This document shows positions 9,345 to 17,987 of a stretch of DNA of 64,000 nucleotides, piece after piece (position 1 is the stretch's first letter; each line of letters begins with the position of its first letter). This DNA comes from Bin5 sp965200615 (GTDB taxonomy: Bacteria > Chloroflexota > Anaerolineae > Caldilineales > Caldilineaceae). The notes under the pieces are model-generated. The model saw only the letters and a program-made list of their open reading frames with translations, did no database searches and was not told where the DNA came from. The position numbers and the translations under genes are program-made. The stretch covers positions 3,906,001 through 3,970,000 of the forward strand of contig OZ241377.1 in NCBI GenBank assembly GCA_965200615.1, written 5' to 3'.

Positions 9345-11834
9345 ATGAATCCCCATACGATTCGCGTTCTCGAATACGATAAAATTCTCAAGCAGCTTGC
9401 CGCGTTTTGCGCCTTTGACGGCGGCGTCGAACTGGCGTCTTCACTCCTTCCCAGCGATGATTTGCGTACAATCAACGATTGGATGGAGCAGACCGGCGAA
9501 GCATGCCGTCTGCTTGACCAGAAAACCGATATCTACTTTGGCGGAGTCTACGACCTGCGCGCTCTCGTCGCAAAGTCCGAGCGCGGCAGTATCCTGATTC
9601 CGACCGAGCTGGTCGAGGTTCGTACGACCTTGATGCGCGCCCGCACGCTTCGCAATACCTTGACGCGCCTCAACCGTCAATTCCCGCGACTGGCCGATAT
9701 CGCTTTCTCCATCGAGCCCTGTGAACACGTAATCGGCGAAATCAGCCGCTGCATCAACGACCGTGCCGAGGTCGTCGACAGCGCTTCCTCGGATCTGGGC
9801 CGAATCCGCGCCCAGCTGCGCGTCGCCCAGGACAGGCTCCTCAGTACCCTGGACAGACTGGTACAGAATACCGAAGTCATCCCCTATCTGCAGGAGTCCA
9901 TCGTCACCCAGCGCCAGGGCCGCTATGTTATACCGGTGCGATCCGAGTACAAGGGGCAGGTGCAGGGCATCGTTCACGACCAGTCGGCGAGCGGCGCCAC
10001 CTTCTTCATCGAACCGCTGACCGTGGTCGAGCAAAACAACGCCGTGCGGGAACTGGAGCTGGAGGAAGAGAAGGAGGTGCGGCGCATCCTCTCCGAACTC
10101 TCGGACCTGGTCGCCGACGAAGGGCCCTACATCAGCCGCAACGTACAGATTCTTTCCCAGCTTGATTTTACCTTTGCCAAGGCCAAGTACGCCCTCGAAA
10201 TGGAAGCCACCGCGCCCGAGATCGTCTCCTTCCAGCAGAACCGCGCCGAAATCTTCGCCGGAATCGACGAAGAGACCAAAGAAGAACGCACGATCCAGCA
10301 TCCAGGCTCCGTTCTCAACTTCCGTCAGGCCCGCCATCCTCTTCTGGACCCGGATTCCGTCGTCCCAATCGACGTCTATTTCGACAACGACTGCTACATT
10401 CTTGTCGTGACCGGCCCCAATACCGGCGGAAAGACAGTAACCCTCAAGACCGTCGGTCTTCTGATTCTTATGGCCCAGTCGGGCCTGATGATCCCGGTCG
10501 AGGAGGGCAGCTCCCTTTCCGTCTTTGAAGGCGTTTACGCAGACATCGGCGACGAACAGTCCATCGAACAGAACTTGAGCACATTTTCAAGTCACATGAT
10601 CAATATCATCAGCATTCTGGAGGAGGCCGATCCTCAGAGCCTCGTCCTGCTCGATGAACTCGGCGCCGGCACCGATCCCGACGAAGGTTCCGCCCTTGCC
10701 GCGGCTCTACTGGAAAACCTGCGTGATCGAGGCATCACAACGCTGGCCACGACCCACTACAGCGATCTCAAACTCTATGCGCACAACACCGCCGGCGTTC
10801 GCAACGCCTCCGTTGAATTCGACGTCGAAAACCTGAGCCCTACATTTGAGCTCAGTATCGGTCTGCCCGGCCGCTCAAACGCTTTGACCATCGCTCGCAG
10901 GCTCGGCCTGAATCCGGTCATCGTCGATGACGCCGAAAAGATGTCGCGTCCGGAATCCCTCGAAGTTGAAGCCATGCTCGAGGACGTGCGCCGCGCCCGC
11001 CAGGAGGCGAAACGCGTCCTGGATCACGCCAAAGAAAGAGAAAGTCGCGCCCACGTCGCCGAAGAGGATCTGCGTTACCAGCTGGCCAGAATCGAAGAGG
11101 CCCGGCGCCGGGTCGTAGCGGAGACGCGTACGACCATGCAAAATGAGCTGGCGGAGATAAGAAGGGAAATCGACGCTTATCGCCGGCGCATGTCTAAGGG
11201 CGGCATCGACAGCCAGGACGCCCACACCCAGTTTTTGCAACAGGCCAGTCAAACTGTTGGACGACGACAGCTCGATACAGAAGGCCGCGTCGAACAGGAG
11301 GTCGCGACGCCTGGCGCGCCGGACTCGCGTATTCGCGGTCCCATCGAAAAGGGAGACCGTGTCTTCGTTCCCAACCTCCAGGCGACCGGCGAGGTAATCG
11401 CCGTCGAGAATCGCGAAGGCGTACCGCACGAGGCCGACGTGCAAGTTGGAAACTTCCGCCTCAGACTGCCCATCAGGCGGCTCGAGCTGCGCAGCAAAGC
11501 CCAATCAGAGCCTTCACCGGGCCCCCAACCTGCTGTAAGAGTACAGATGAAGACCAAAACAGGCGGCGCCGGCTCGGGCTCTCTGACGGAAATCGATCTG
11601 CGCGGCGAGAGGGTGGATGCCGGCCTGCAACGGTTGGAAGGCTACCTCGACGACGCCTATCTCGAGAACCTCCCCTGGGTGCGCATCATTCATGGCAAGG
11701 GAACCGGGGCGATGCGGGATGCCGTTCGCGCCGCCCTGAAGGGTCATCCCCTGGTAAGCAAATACCGCCCTGGCGAATTAGGCGAGGGCGATGACGGCGT
11801 GACGGTCGCCAATTTGATGACCGACGAAGGGTAG
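9345..11834 (+). CDS. mutS2: endonuclease MutS2
   Basis: This 829-residue protein has the MutS2 layout: clamp and core helices, an ATPase with P-loop TGPNTGGKTVTLK at about residue 355 and Walker B LVLLDELGAGTDPDEGSALA, a long basic coiled coil, and a C-terminal Smr nuclease domain with IDLRGERVDAGL and the HGKGTGAMRDAV loop. MutS2 lacks the mismatch-recognition domain of MutS. It acts against recombination intermediates and, in Bacillus, rescues collided ribosomes. Both the ATPase and the Smr motifs are intact. The next gene begins ten bases after the stop. Confidence 0.96.
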   Translation: MNPHTIRVLEYDKILKQLAAFCAFDGGVELASSLLPSDDLRTINDWMEQTGEACRLLDQKTDIYFGGVYDLRALVAKSERGSILIPTELVEVRTTLMRARTLRNTLTRLNRQFPRLADIAFSIEPCEHVIGEISRCINDRAEVVDSASSDLGRIRAQLRVAQDRLLSTLDRLVQNTEVIPYLQESIVTQRQGRYVIPVRSEYKGQVQGIVHDQSASGATFFIEPLTVVEQNNAVRELELEEEKEVRRILSELSDLVADEGPYISRNVQILSQLDFTFAKAKYALEMEATAPEIVSFQQNRAEIFAGIDEETKEERTIQHPGSVLNFRQARHPLLDPDSVVPIDVYFDNDCYILVVTGPNTGGKTVTLKTVGLLILMAQSGLMIPVEEGSSLSVFEGVYADIGDEQSIEQNLSTFSSHMINIISILEEADPQSLVLLDELGAGTDPDEGSALAAALLENLRDRGITTLATTHYSDLKLYAHNTAGVRNASVEFDVENLSPTFELSIGLPGRSNALTIARRLGLNPVIVDDAEKMSRPESLEVEAMLEDVRRARQEAKRVLDHAKERESRAHVAEEDLRYQLARIEEARRRVVAETRTTMQNELAEIRREIDAYRRRMSKGGIDSQDAHTQFLQQASQTVGRRQLDTEGRVEQEVATPGAPDSRIRGPIEKGDRVFVPNLQATGEVIAVENREGVPHEADVQVGNFRLRLPIRRLELRSKAQSEPSPGPQPAVRVQMKTKTGGAGSGSLTEIDLRGERVDAGLQRLEGYLDDAYLENLPWVRIIHGKGTGAMRDAVRAALKGHPLVSKYRPGELGEGDDGVTVANLMTDEG

Positions 11835-11844
11835 GCGGCCGGCC

Positions 11845-12540
11845 ATGGAACTGCGGGAATACTGGGCGGTCCTGAGGAGGCGCTGGGCTGCGCCAATCCT
11901 CCTGCCCGTCCTGGTGGCTCTCCTCAGCGCAGTGCAACTGCGTCCCTGGGAGACGCCGCCCCCGACTTACAGCGCTTCGATGCGCATTCTGGTAGGCGTA
12001 CTGCCGCTGGAAGGAGTCGAGGAAGGGGAGTACGACCCCCGCTACTACGCTTGGATGACCAGCGAATACCTCGTCGACGATTTTACCGAGGTCCTCGCAT
12101 CTGAGTTGTTCGCAAGCGCCGTAAATGCCCGTCTGGCCGAAAGGGAGATTGCCATTCCGGCCGGCCTGCTCAACGCGAGCGCCAACACGGGCAAACAGCA
12201 TCGCATCATCCGGCTCACTTTCAACTGGCATGATGCCGCGCAACTGCAGGAGATCGGGGCCGCCGCGGTTGCCGAATTGGAGGAAAACGCCGCCGCATAC
12301 TTTGCCCAGCTGGGAACCCAGGGCGCCGGCGTTCACGTTATGGATCCGCCCGCCGTAGTTCCGGTGGGCCCCAGCGCCCGCCAGCGCGTCGAATGGCCGT
12401 TGCGCATCCTGCTGGCCCTGGTCGCCGGCATCGGCCTGGCCTTCCTGCAGGAATACCTCGACGATACCGTGCGCCGCAGAAGTGAGTTGGAAGAACTGGG
12501 CCTGCCCCTGTTGGTCGCTGTCCCCAAGGAGCGAAGATAG
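11845..12540 (+). CDS. Wzz-like polysaccharide chain-length protein (first of two)
   Basis: The 231-residue protein has a membrane helix near the N-terminus (about residues 17-30) and a second one near residue 185-205, with a periplasmic/extracytoplasmic domain between them. The loop just before the second helix is proline- and glycine-rich (DPPAVVPVGPSARQR), and the tail EYLDDTVRRRSELEELGLP is the cytoplasmic end seen in YveK/Wzz proteins. Such proteins set polymer length or anchor the kinase of an export complex. A second Wzz-like gene and a CpsD-like ATPase follow. The start ATG lies 10 bases after mutS2 without an obvious ribosome site. Confidence 0.75.
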   Translation: MELREYWAVLRRRWAAPILLPVLVALLSAVQLRPWETPPPTYSASMRILVGVLPLEGVEEGEYDPRYYAWMTSEYLVDDFTEVLASELFASAVNARLAEREIAIPAGLLNASANTGKQHRIIRLTFNWHDAAQLQEIGAAAVAELEENAAAYFAQLGTQGAGVHVMDPPAVVPVGPSARQRVEWPLRILLALVAGIGLAFLQEYLDDTVRRRSELEELGLPLLVAVPKERR

Positions 12541-12620
12541 ACGCGGGTCCGGCAAGAGTCGACCGTGGCGCCGTCTGCCACAGTCCATTGCGCAGCCGAT
12601 ACTGCAAATTGGAGGCGTTC

Positions 12621-13334
12621 GTGATACAGGAATACGGCGGAGTAGCGCGTCGATTCGGCTGGATCCTCATCGTAGCGGTCCTGCTGGCAAGTGCGCTCTC
12701 ATACGGAGTCAGCTACTTCCAGGTGGAGATGTACAGGGCGACGGTCCATGTCAGTACCGTTCCCGCTCGTCCGGACTGGGGGCTGGGAAACTCGGCCAAG
12801 GAGCTGATGCGCAACTTCGTACTCAATCTGCAGACATTTGAAGTAGCCGAGGAGGTAATCGCACGTGCACAGCTGGACATGCACCCGAGCGAGTTTCTGA
12901 GGCTGACGAACGTTGCGCCCGATTTGTCCACTTTCACCATCGAGATAGAGGCTCGATCCAGAGACAAAATCGTATCGGAAAACATGGCACTGACCCTGGC
13001 CGACTATTTTGTCGACGAACGGACCGCCTACTACGCACAACAGGACAAACGCGACCGAATCGAGGTCAAGATCGTCAGTAGTGTGATCGAGGGCGCCCGC
13101 TACCAGCCGCAGCCTCTGATCAATGCTATGGCAGGCGCGGTTCTCGGCTTCCTATTGGGCGTTGGCCTGATTCTGTTGATAGTCTGGATCGAAAGCGGTT
13201 TCCTCCGCACACCGGATTCGGTGGAACGCACGCTCGATCTGACCGTTCTCGGGGCGATTCCAGCAACAGCCTCCAGCTCGGCTTCGAAGGCCGAGGCGCG
13301 AGAAGGCATTCCCACGCCGGCCGTCAGCACTTAG
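12621..13334 (+). CDS. Wzz-like polysaccharide export co-protein (second of two)
   Basis: GTG at 12621, six bases after GGAG, is the best start; an ATG at 12588 adds 11 unlikely residues. The 237-residue product has an N-terminal membrane helix (ILIVAVLLASALSYGVSYF), an extracytoplasmic domain, and a C-terminal helix AGAVLGFLLGVGLILLIVW. The cytoplasmic tail includes SVERTLDLTVLGAIP, the usual contact segment for the CpsD/Wzc kinase. It differs strongly from the previous Wzz-like protein, so the two may form a mixed complex. It belongs to the polysaccharide cluster running from 11.8 to about 17 kb. Confidence 0.75.
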   Translation: MIQEYGGVARRFGWILIVAVLLASALSYGVSYFQVEMYRATVHVSTVPARPDWGLGNSAKELMRNFVLNLQTFEVAEEVIARAQLDMHPSEFLRLTNVAPDLSTFTIEIEARSRDKIVSENMALTLADYFVDERTAYYAQQDKRDRIEVKIVSSVIEGARYQPQPLINAMAGAVLGFLLGVGLILLIVWIESGFLRTPDSVERTLDLTVLGAIPATASSSASKAEAREGIPTPAVST

Positions 13335-13396
13335 GGGATAGGGGATTCTCCGAGATCGCAACCTCTGCCCCATTGAATTCATCACAGGATTGGTAG

Positions 13397-14047
13397 ATGT
13401 CCTCAGACCTGGTTACATTGACTGCACCTCGCAGCGCCGCTGCCGAAGCCTACCAGAGCCTGCGCACTAACATCGAGTTTTCCGGACTGGGCACGGACCT
13501 GAATTCATTGCTTGTCACCTGCCCTGATAAAGAGACAAACAAGAGCGACGCCTTGGCCAATCTTGCCGTCGTAATGGCTGACGCCGGCGACCGTGTGATC
13601 GTCGTCGACGGCGATTTGCGTCGTCCTCTCCAACATGCAATCTTCGGTATCAGAGGGGATGCCGGCTTGACGGACTGGCTGCAGAATGGGGGCGAACCGG
13701 CGCTGGTGGACACACAGGTCTCCCACCTGCGTCTGCTTGCGGCCGGACCTCTCCCGCCAAACCCTGTCGCACTCCTCAGTCACAAAAGGCTTGCCGAACT
13801 GCTCGAAACCCTGTCTGGCGATGCGGATTATATCCTTGTCGATGCCCCCCCTGTTCTGGCGGTCACTGATGCGGCTCTCTGGGCCAGCCAGGTAGACGGG
13901 ACACTTTTGGCCGTAACGGCAGGGCGCACCAAGCGGGAGCAGGCGCAGCGAGCCAAGGAGGTACTGGAAAAAGTTCAGACAAATATCATTGGCGCCGTAC
14001 TCCTGGATGCTGAAGATTCAATGGTTGTCACCGGCTATGGACAGTAG
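13397..14047 (+). CDS. CpsD/CapB-like tyrosine-kinase homologue with altered P-loop
   Basis: The fold is that of bacterial tyrosine autokinases (BY-kinases): an N-terminal EAYQSLRTNIEF helix, Walker A' VIVVDGDLRRP and Walker B YILVDAPPVLAVTDAAL are all recognisable. The P-loop is abnormal: where GEGKST or similar is expected the sequence reads PDKETNKSD, with the glycine before lysine replaced by asparagine. The C-terminus (GYGQ) also lacks the tyrosine cluster that is autophosphorylated in active enzymes. It may therefore be an inactive regulator of the Wzz pair rather than a kinase. Length is 216 residues, normal for CapB-type proteins. Confidence 0.75.
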   Translation: MSSDLVTLTAPRSAAAEAYQSLRTNIEFSGLGTDLNSLLVTCPDKETNKSDALANLAVVMADAGDRVIVVDGDLRRPLQHAIFGIRGDAGLTDWLQNGGEPALVDTQVSHLRLLAAGPLPPNPVALLSHKRLAELLETLSGDADYILVDAPPVLAVTDAALWASQVDGTLLAVTAGRTKREQAQRAKEVLEKVQTNIIGAVLLDAEDSMVVTGYGQ

Positions 14048-14149
14048 CGCTTTCCCGGCTTTGGCGAGAGGTATGTCAAGAAAGGCAATCTTACTCACAC
14101 ACCCGACCGCTGAACTCCCGCCTCATCACGCAGCTTCAGGATCCGCGTG

Positions 14150-15037
14150 ATGAAAGGCATTCTCCTCGCCGGAGGGCACGGCACCCGGCTCTATCCTCTT
14201 ACCACCAGCCTGAGCAAACAGATCCTGCCCGTCTACGACAAGCCAATGATCTATTACCCCCTGTCGATGCTGATGTTGGCGGGAATACGGGAGATTCTCG
14301 TCGTGAGCACGCCGGCCGCCCTTCCACTGTACAGAGAACTGCTCCGGGACGGCAGCCAGTGGGGCGTTCAGTTCACCTATTTAGAGCAATCCCGGCCTCG
14401 CGGCATTGCCGATGCCTTCGTCATAGGCAGAGAGTTCGTCGGCGACTCCACCGTCTGTCTGGCGTTGGGGGATAACATCTTTTACGGTCACGGCTTGCCG
14501 GAAATTCTGCGGAGAGCGGCCAGCCTCAAGCAAGGCGCCATTGTCTTCGCTTATCCCGTCGCAGACCCCAATCGATACGGCGTTGTCGAGTTCAACCATT
14601 CAGGCAAGGCCTTAAGCATAGAGGAGAAGCCGCAGCGGCCCCGTTCCAATTTTGCCGTGCCGGGCGTATACTTCTATGACAACCGCGTCCTCGACGCGGC
14701 GGAACATCTGGAGCCTTCCGCCAGGGGCGAATTGGAGATTACCGACATAAACAACTTCTATCTGGAGCGGGGGGAGCTGCGAGTCGAGATTCTGGGCCGG
14801 GGATTTGCATGGTTGGATGCCGGCACGCCTGAATCTCTCCTGCAAGCCGCCAATTTCGTACACGCCCTGCAGGAAAGACAGGGGATGATGATCTCCTGCC
14901 CGGAGGAAATCGCCTTAAGGCAGGGATTTATTGATCGCGACCAGTTCCGCACACTGGCCGAAGCGCTGCAGACAAACCGCTACGGCAACTACCTTTTGCA
15001 GCTCTTGCGCGACGAGTTCTCAGAGTCGCTATCCTGA
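14150..15037 (+). CDS. rmlA: glucose-1-phosphate thymidylyltransferase
   Basis: The enzyme forms dTDP-glucose from dTTP and glucose 1-phosphate, the first step to dTDP-rhamnose and other 6-deoxysugars. The nucleotide loop LLAGGHGTRLYPLT, the LPVYDKPMIYYPLSMLM segment and ALGDNIFYG are classic RmlA motifs. The start ATG 14150 follows an AGGA at about 14138; a GTG three bases earlier is also in frame. Length of 295 residues matches the family. The next gene overlaps the stop by one base. rmlB lies one gene downstream; rmlC and rmlD are not in the window. Confidence 0.95.
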   Translation: MKGILLAGGHGTRLYPLTTSLSKQILPVYDKPMIYYPLSMLMLAGIREILVVSTPAALPLYRELLRDGSQWGVQFTYLEQSRPRGIADAFVIGREFVGDSTVCLALGDNIFYGHGLPEILRRAASLKQGAIVFAYPVADPNRYGVVEFNHSGKALSIEEKPQRPRSNFAVPGVYFYDNRVLDAAEHLEPSARGELEITDINNFYLERGELRVEILGRGFAWLDAGTPESLLQAANFVHALQERQGMMISCPEEIALRQGFIDRDQFRTLAEALQTNRYGNYLLQLLRDEFSESLS

Positions 15038-15855
15038 TGTCCAAGATGACGGTCACCTTCGAAAGGCGCAATGGCGCTCTAACCAATGGAATGACCGCGG
15101 TCCGCAGCGTGCCGGCCTTGGCGGCAAAAATCCGCCAGATCGACAGGTGCGCGTTACCTGCCTCCTACACAGAAATCTTTAAGACGCGCGCTCTTTCGCC
15201 CGCCTATCTCGTGCAAAATCAGATCGGCGCCAGAGAGGCGCAGACCGCCGTTACCGCCATCGCCCAGGTGGCCGATAAACTGCGCCGGCTGGCCAAGGCA
15301 TACGGCGAATGGAATGAGTTCGACATTCCGGCCTTTTTCGACCTGTGGCCGGAACACGCCCCCTGTCTCGTCCGTGTGGAGGAGCGCGTAAGCACGGTGA
15401 ACGTCACATTCTTTGCCGATCTTCTGCTTCCCTCCTTTCAGCGCGCCGAACAGTATTGGGCCCGGGAGTTTTTCCCCGCCTATCAGACGGCGAGACCCCC
15501 CTTCAACTCTTCCGCAGACAGCTCCAGTTTCACCGCTCACTTCCTCGAATTCGAGCAGCCAAAAATGCGCGCCTACTGGGAAAAGCTGCTAACAGTAATG
15601 GCGGAGACGCGACGCGCTCTCTGGAATGACATCAATTTTCTCGCTGCGACCGCCGGAGGCGAAGAGAAAGCGTATTGGCAGTGGGCCTGGCGCTGTCCCG
15701 CGTCGCCCGGCCTCGACGACTGCCTCCTTCCGCCGCTGCAACAGCTGCCGACATTGACCTTGGGCGTAGAGTTTCCCCTGCCCGCCAGCCGTCAACCCGG
15801 GAGGGTGAGGAGATTGCGGCGTACCTGGGAGAGCAACCCCAGGTGGCGCGCATAG
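15037..15855 (+). CDS. unknown protein between rmlA and rmlB, possible C-terminal frameshift
   Basis: The start overlaps the rmlA stop as TGATG. The 272-residue product has no motif that I recognise; it is rich in aromatic residues in the middle (YWAREFFPAYQ, MRAYWEKLL). The last 20 residues turn abruptly arginine-rich (RVRRLRRTW), while the +2 frame from about 15796 reads REGEEIAAYLGEQPQVARIADMA and stops at 15869. That ending looks more natural, so a one-base frameshift near 15790-15806 is possible. The position inside a dTDP-sugar cluster suggests a role in polysaccharide synthesis, but the function is unknown. Confidence 0.6.
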   Translation: MSKMTVTFERRNGALTNGMTAVRSVPALAAKIRQIDRCALPASYTEIFKTRALSPAYLVQNQIGAREAQTAVTAIAQVADKLRRLAKAYGEWNEFDIPAFFDLWPEHAPCLVRVEERVSTVNVTFFADLLLPSFQRAEQYWAREFFPAYQTARPPFNSSADSSSFTAHFLEFEQPKMRAYWEKLLTVMAETRRALWNDINFLAATAGGEEKAYWQWAWRCPASPGLDDCLLPPLQQLPTLTLGVEFPLPASRQPGRVRRLRRTWESNPRWRA

Positions 15856-15884
15856 CGGACATGGCCTGACTTGAGAAGACTCAG

Positions 15885-16919
15885 ATGAAAAACATCCTGG
15901 TTACTGGCGGCGCCGGCTTTATCGGCTGTAACTTTGTCCGCTACATCCTGAATTGCGAATCGGAACTGCAGGTTACAGTTTTCGATAAACTGACCTACGC
16001 TGGCCGTCTCGAAAACCTTGCCGCAGTCAGTGAACGTTTCGGGGCTCGCTACCACTTCGTTCAGGGTGACATCTGTGACGCGGCCAAGGTGGAAGAAACG
16101 ATCGCCGTCCGCAATATCGACACCATCATCAATTTCGCCGCCGAGACACACGTAGACAGGTCTATTCTCGATCCCGACGCATTCGTAAAGACCGACGTTT
16201 ACGGAACCTACGTGCTGCTGGAAGCAGCCCGCAAATTGGGGAATCTCCGCTTCCACCAAATCAGCACCGACGAAGTATACGGCCACGTCGCAGGCCATCG
16301 CCGTTCGGTTGAAGAGGACGCCCTGGCCCCGCGCAGCCCCTATTCCGCCAGCAAGGCCAGTGCCGACCTCTTCGTCAACGCCTACTGCATCACCTACGGC
16401 CTGCCCGTCACCATCAGCCGCGGCGCCAACAACATAGGGCCCTACCAGTACCCCGAAAAGGTCGTCCCGCTCTTCGTCACCAACGCCCTCGAATCCATTC
16501 CTTTGCCCGTTTACGGCGACGGAAAACAGATGCGGGATTACCAATACGTCGCCGATCACTGCGCTGCAATCTACCTCATCCTCAAGCGAGGCCGCATCGG
16601 CGAATCATATAACATTGGTACAGGCAGCGAGATGACCAACCTTGCCATGGTAGAGATCCTGCTCGACGAGCTCGACAAGCCCTCCAGCCTAATCCAGCAC
16701 GTCGAAGACCGGCTGGGACACGACCGCCGCTACAGCCTGGACGTGAACAAGACTCTGGCGTTGGGCTGGGAGCCGGACTACACACCTGAAGAAGCGATCC
16801 GAGCGACCGCCCGCTGGTACCGAGACAACCGCTGGTGGTGGCAACCGATCCGCGAAGGAGAGTTCAAGGACTACTACGACACAGTCTACGGAGAACGCAG
16901 AAAGCTCGATCTACAGTGA
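15885..16919 (+). CDS. rmlB: dTDP-glucose 4,6-dehydratase
   Basis: This is a short-chain dehydrogenase-type epimerase/dehydratase that converts dTDP-glucose to dTDP-4-keto-6-deoxyglucose. It starts with the NAD loop VTGGAGFIGCNFVR, has TYAGRLENL and the HVDRSI motif, the STDEVYG substrate motif with the catalytic Asp-Glu, and the catalytic YSASKASAD tyrosine and lysine. The 344 residues are typical. It is the partner of rmlA one gene upstream. The next gene overlaps its stop by one base. Confidence 0.96.
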   Translation: MKNILVTGGAGFIGCNFVRYILNCESELQVTVFDKLTYAGRLENLAAVSERFGARYHFVQGDICDAAKVEETIAVRNIDTIINFAAETHVDRSILDPDAFVKTDVYGTYVLLEAARKLGNLRFHQISTDEVYGHVAGHRRSVEEDALAPRSPYSASKASADLFVNAYCITYGLPVTISRGANNIGPYQYPEKVVPLFVTNALESIPLPVYGDGKQMRDYQYVADHCAAIYLILKRGRIGESYNIGTGSEMTNLAMVEILLDELDKPSSLIQHVEDRLGHDRRYSLDVNKTLALGWEPDYTPEEAIRATARWYRDNRWWWQPIREGEFKDYYDTVYGERRKLDLQ

Positions 16920-17848
16920 TGAATCACTCATCGATTCGCCCAGGACGGTTGGAAGATCTGCCCGAGTTGCAGCGCTTGCACGCCGGAAGCTTGCGCAGCT
17001 ACTACTACGATGACCTGGGTGACAACGAGGAGCCCGGGTTGCTCAAAGGAGTGAACGCGGTCTTAGTCGACCGGCATACAAAGAAACTGAAGGGCTTTGT
17101 CGCCTTCGACCCCGTCTGGCGCTCGCAGGCCCTGCCTGACTCGGCGCCGTCCAAAGTTCCTCTGCGGGCCGCTGCGATTTCGTCTGCCGGGGCGGCTGCG
17201 CGTTCGCAATTTCGTGCGCTATTCGAACACACGCGTCAGCAGCTCCCGCCTCAATCCCAGGGCTATCTCTTCTACGCGCTTACCGAGCAGGGTTGGCTAC
17301 GGGCCAGCCTGAAGGAGTCCGGTTTCGACCAATGCGATGCAGTCCGATTCTATGAACGCAAGTCTCGCGCCGTCGAACCAGTGTCGCAGCCGGCCGCCTT
17401 GCGTCCGTCTCAGACATCCGACCTGCCCCAACTGGCCAAGTTGGACGCCGCGGCCTTCGAACCCCTGTGGCACATGGGAGTGACCGAACTGCAGCATCTG
17501 CATTGCGCGTGTCGCATTGAAATCGCTGAAATGGCGGAGATGACGGTGGGATACTCAGCTCTTCGTCTGATTTCGGATGGATCACCGCGAGGATTCGGGT
17601 CAGCGCAGCTTGTGCGTCTTGCCGTCCATCCTGGAGCCCAGACCAGAGGAATAGGTCGTCAGCTCTTGGTGGCAAGCCTTTGCTACGCCAGGCAACTGGG
17701 AATCAATCGCGTCTTTCTCAACACGCAGGAAAGCAATACGCCCTCCCGGAATCTCTATGAATCACTCCAATTTCGAAGGCGCGGCCGCCCGGTACCCGTA
17801 TTTGTCAACCGGATGAAACAGCGTCAGGCTCAGCAGTTCCCTCGATAG
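16919..17848 (+). CDS. GNAT-family acetyltransferase
   Basis: The start at ATG 16919 overlaps the rmlB stop codon as GTGATGA. The 309-residue protein has two halves. The first (residues 1 to about 150) resembles a worn GNAT domain. The second carries a clear acetyl-CoA site, VRLAVHPGAQTRGIGRQLL, and the N-x-x-S-R-N-L-Y-E-S-L-Q-F helix of GNAT enzymes. In a polysaccharide cluster such an enzyme could acetylate an amino sugar, but GNAT substrates cannot be read from sequence. The family is sure, the substrate unknown. Confidence 0.8.
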   Translation: MNHSSIRPGRLEDLPELQRLHAGSLRSYYYDDLGDNEEPGLLKGVNAVLVDRHTKKLKGFVAFDPVWRSQALPDSAPSKVPLRAAAISSAGAAARSQFRALFEHTRQQLPPQSQGYLFYALTEQGWLRASLKESGFDQCDAVRFYERKSRAVEPVSQPAALRPSQTSDLPQLAKLDAAAFEPLWHMGVTELQHLHCACRIEIAEMAEMTVGYSALRLISDGSPRGFGSAQLVRLAVHPGAQTRGIGRQLLVASLCYARQLGINRVFLNTQESNTPSRNLYESLQFRRRGRPVPVFVNRMKQRQAQQFPR

Positions 17849-17987
17849 GACTCGCTCAATTGTCCTGAAGCAGTGGTTCATATTCTGTGCTTTTCCGCCT
17901 AATCGTCTCAGGCATCGACAATACATTTTGGTTTTCGCCCCTACCTGTCACGCCATTGAGTAAACCGATTTCAGGAGGTATGCGGAC

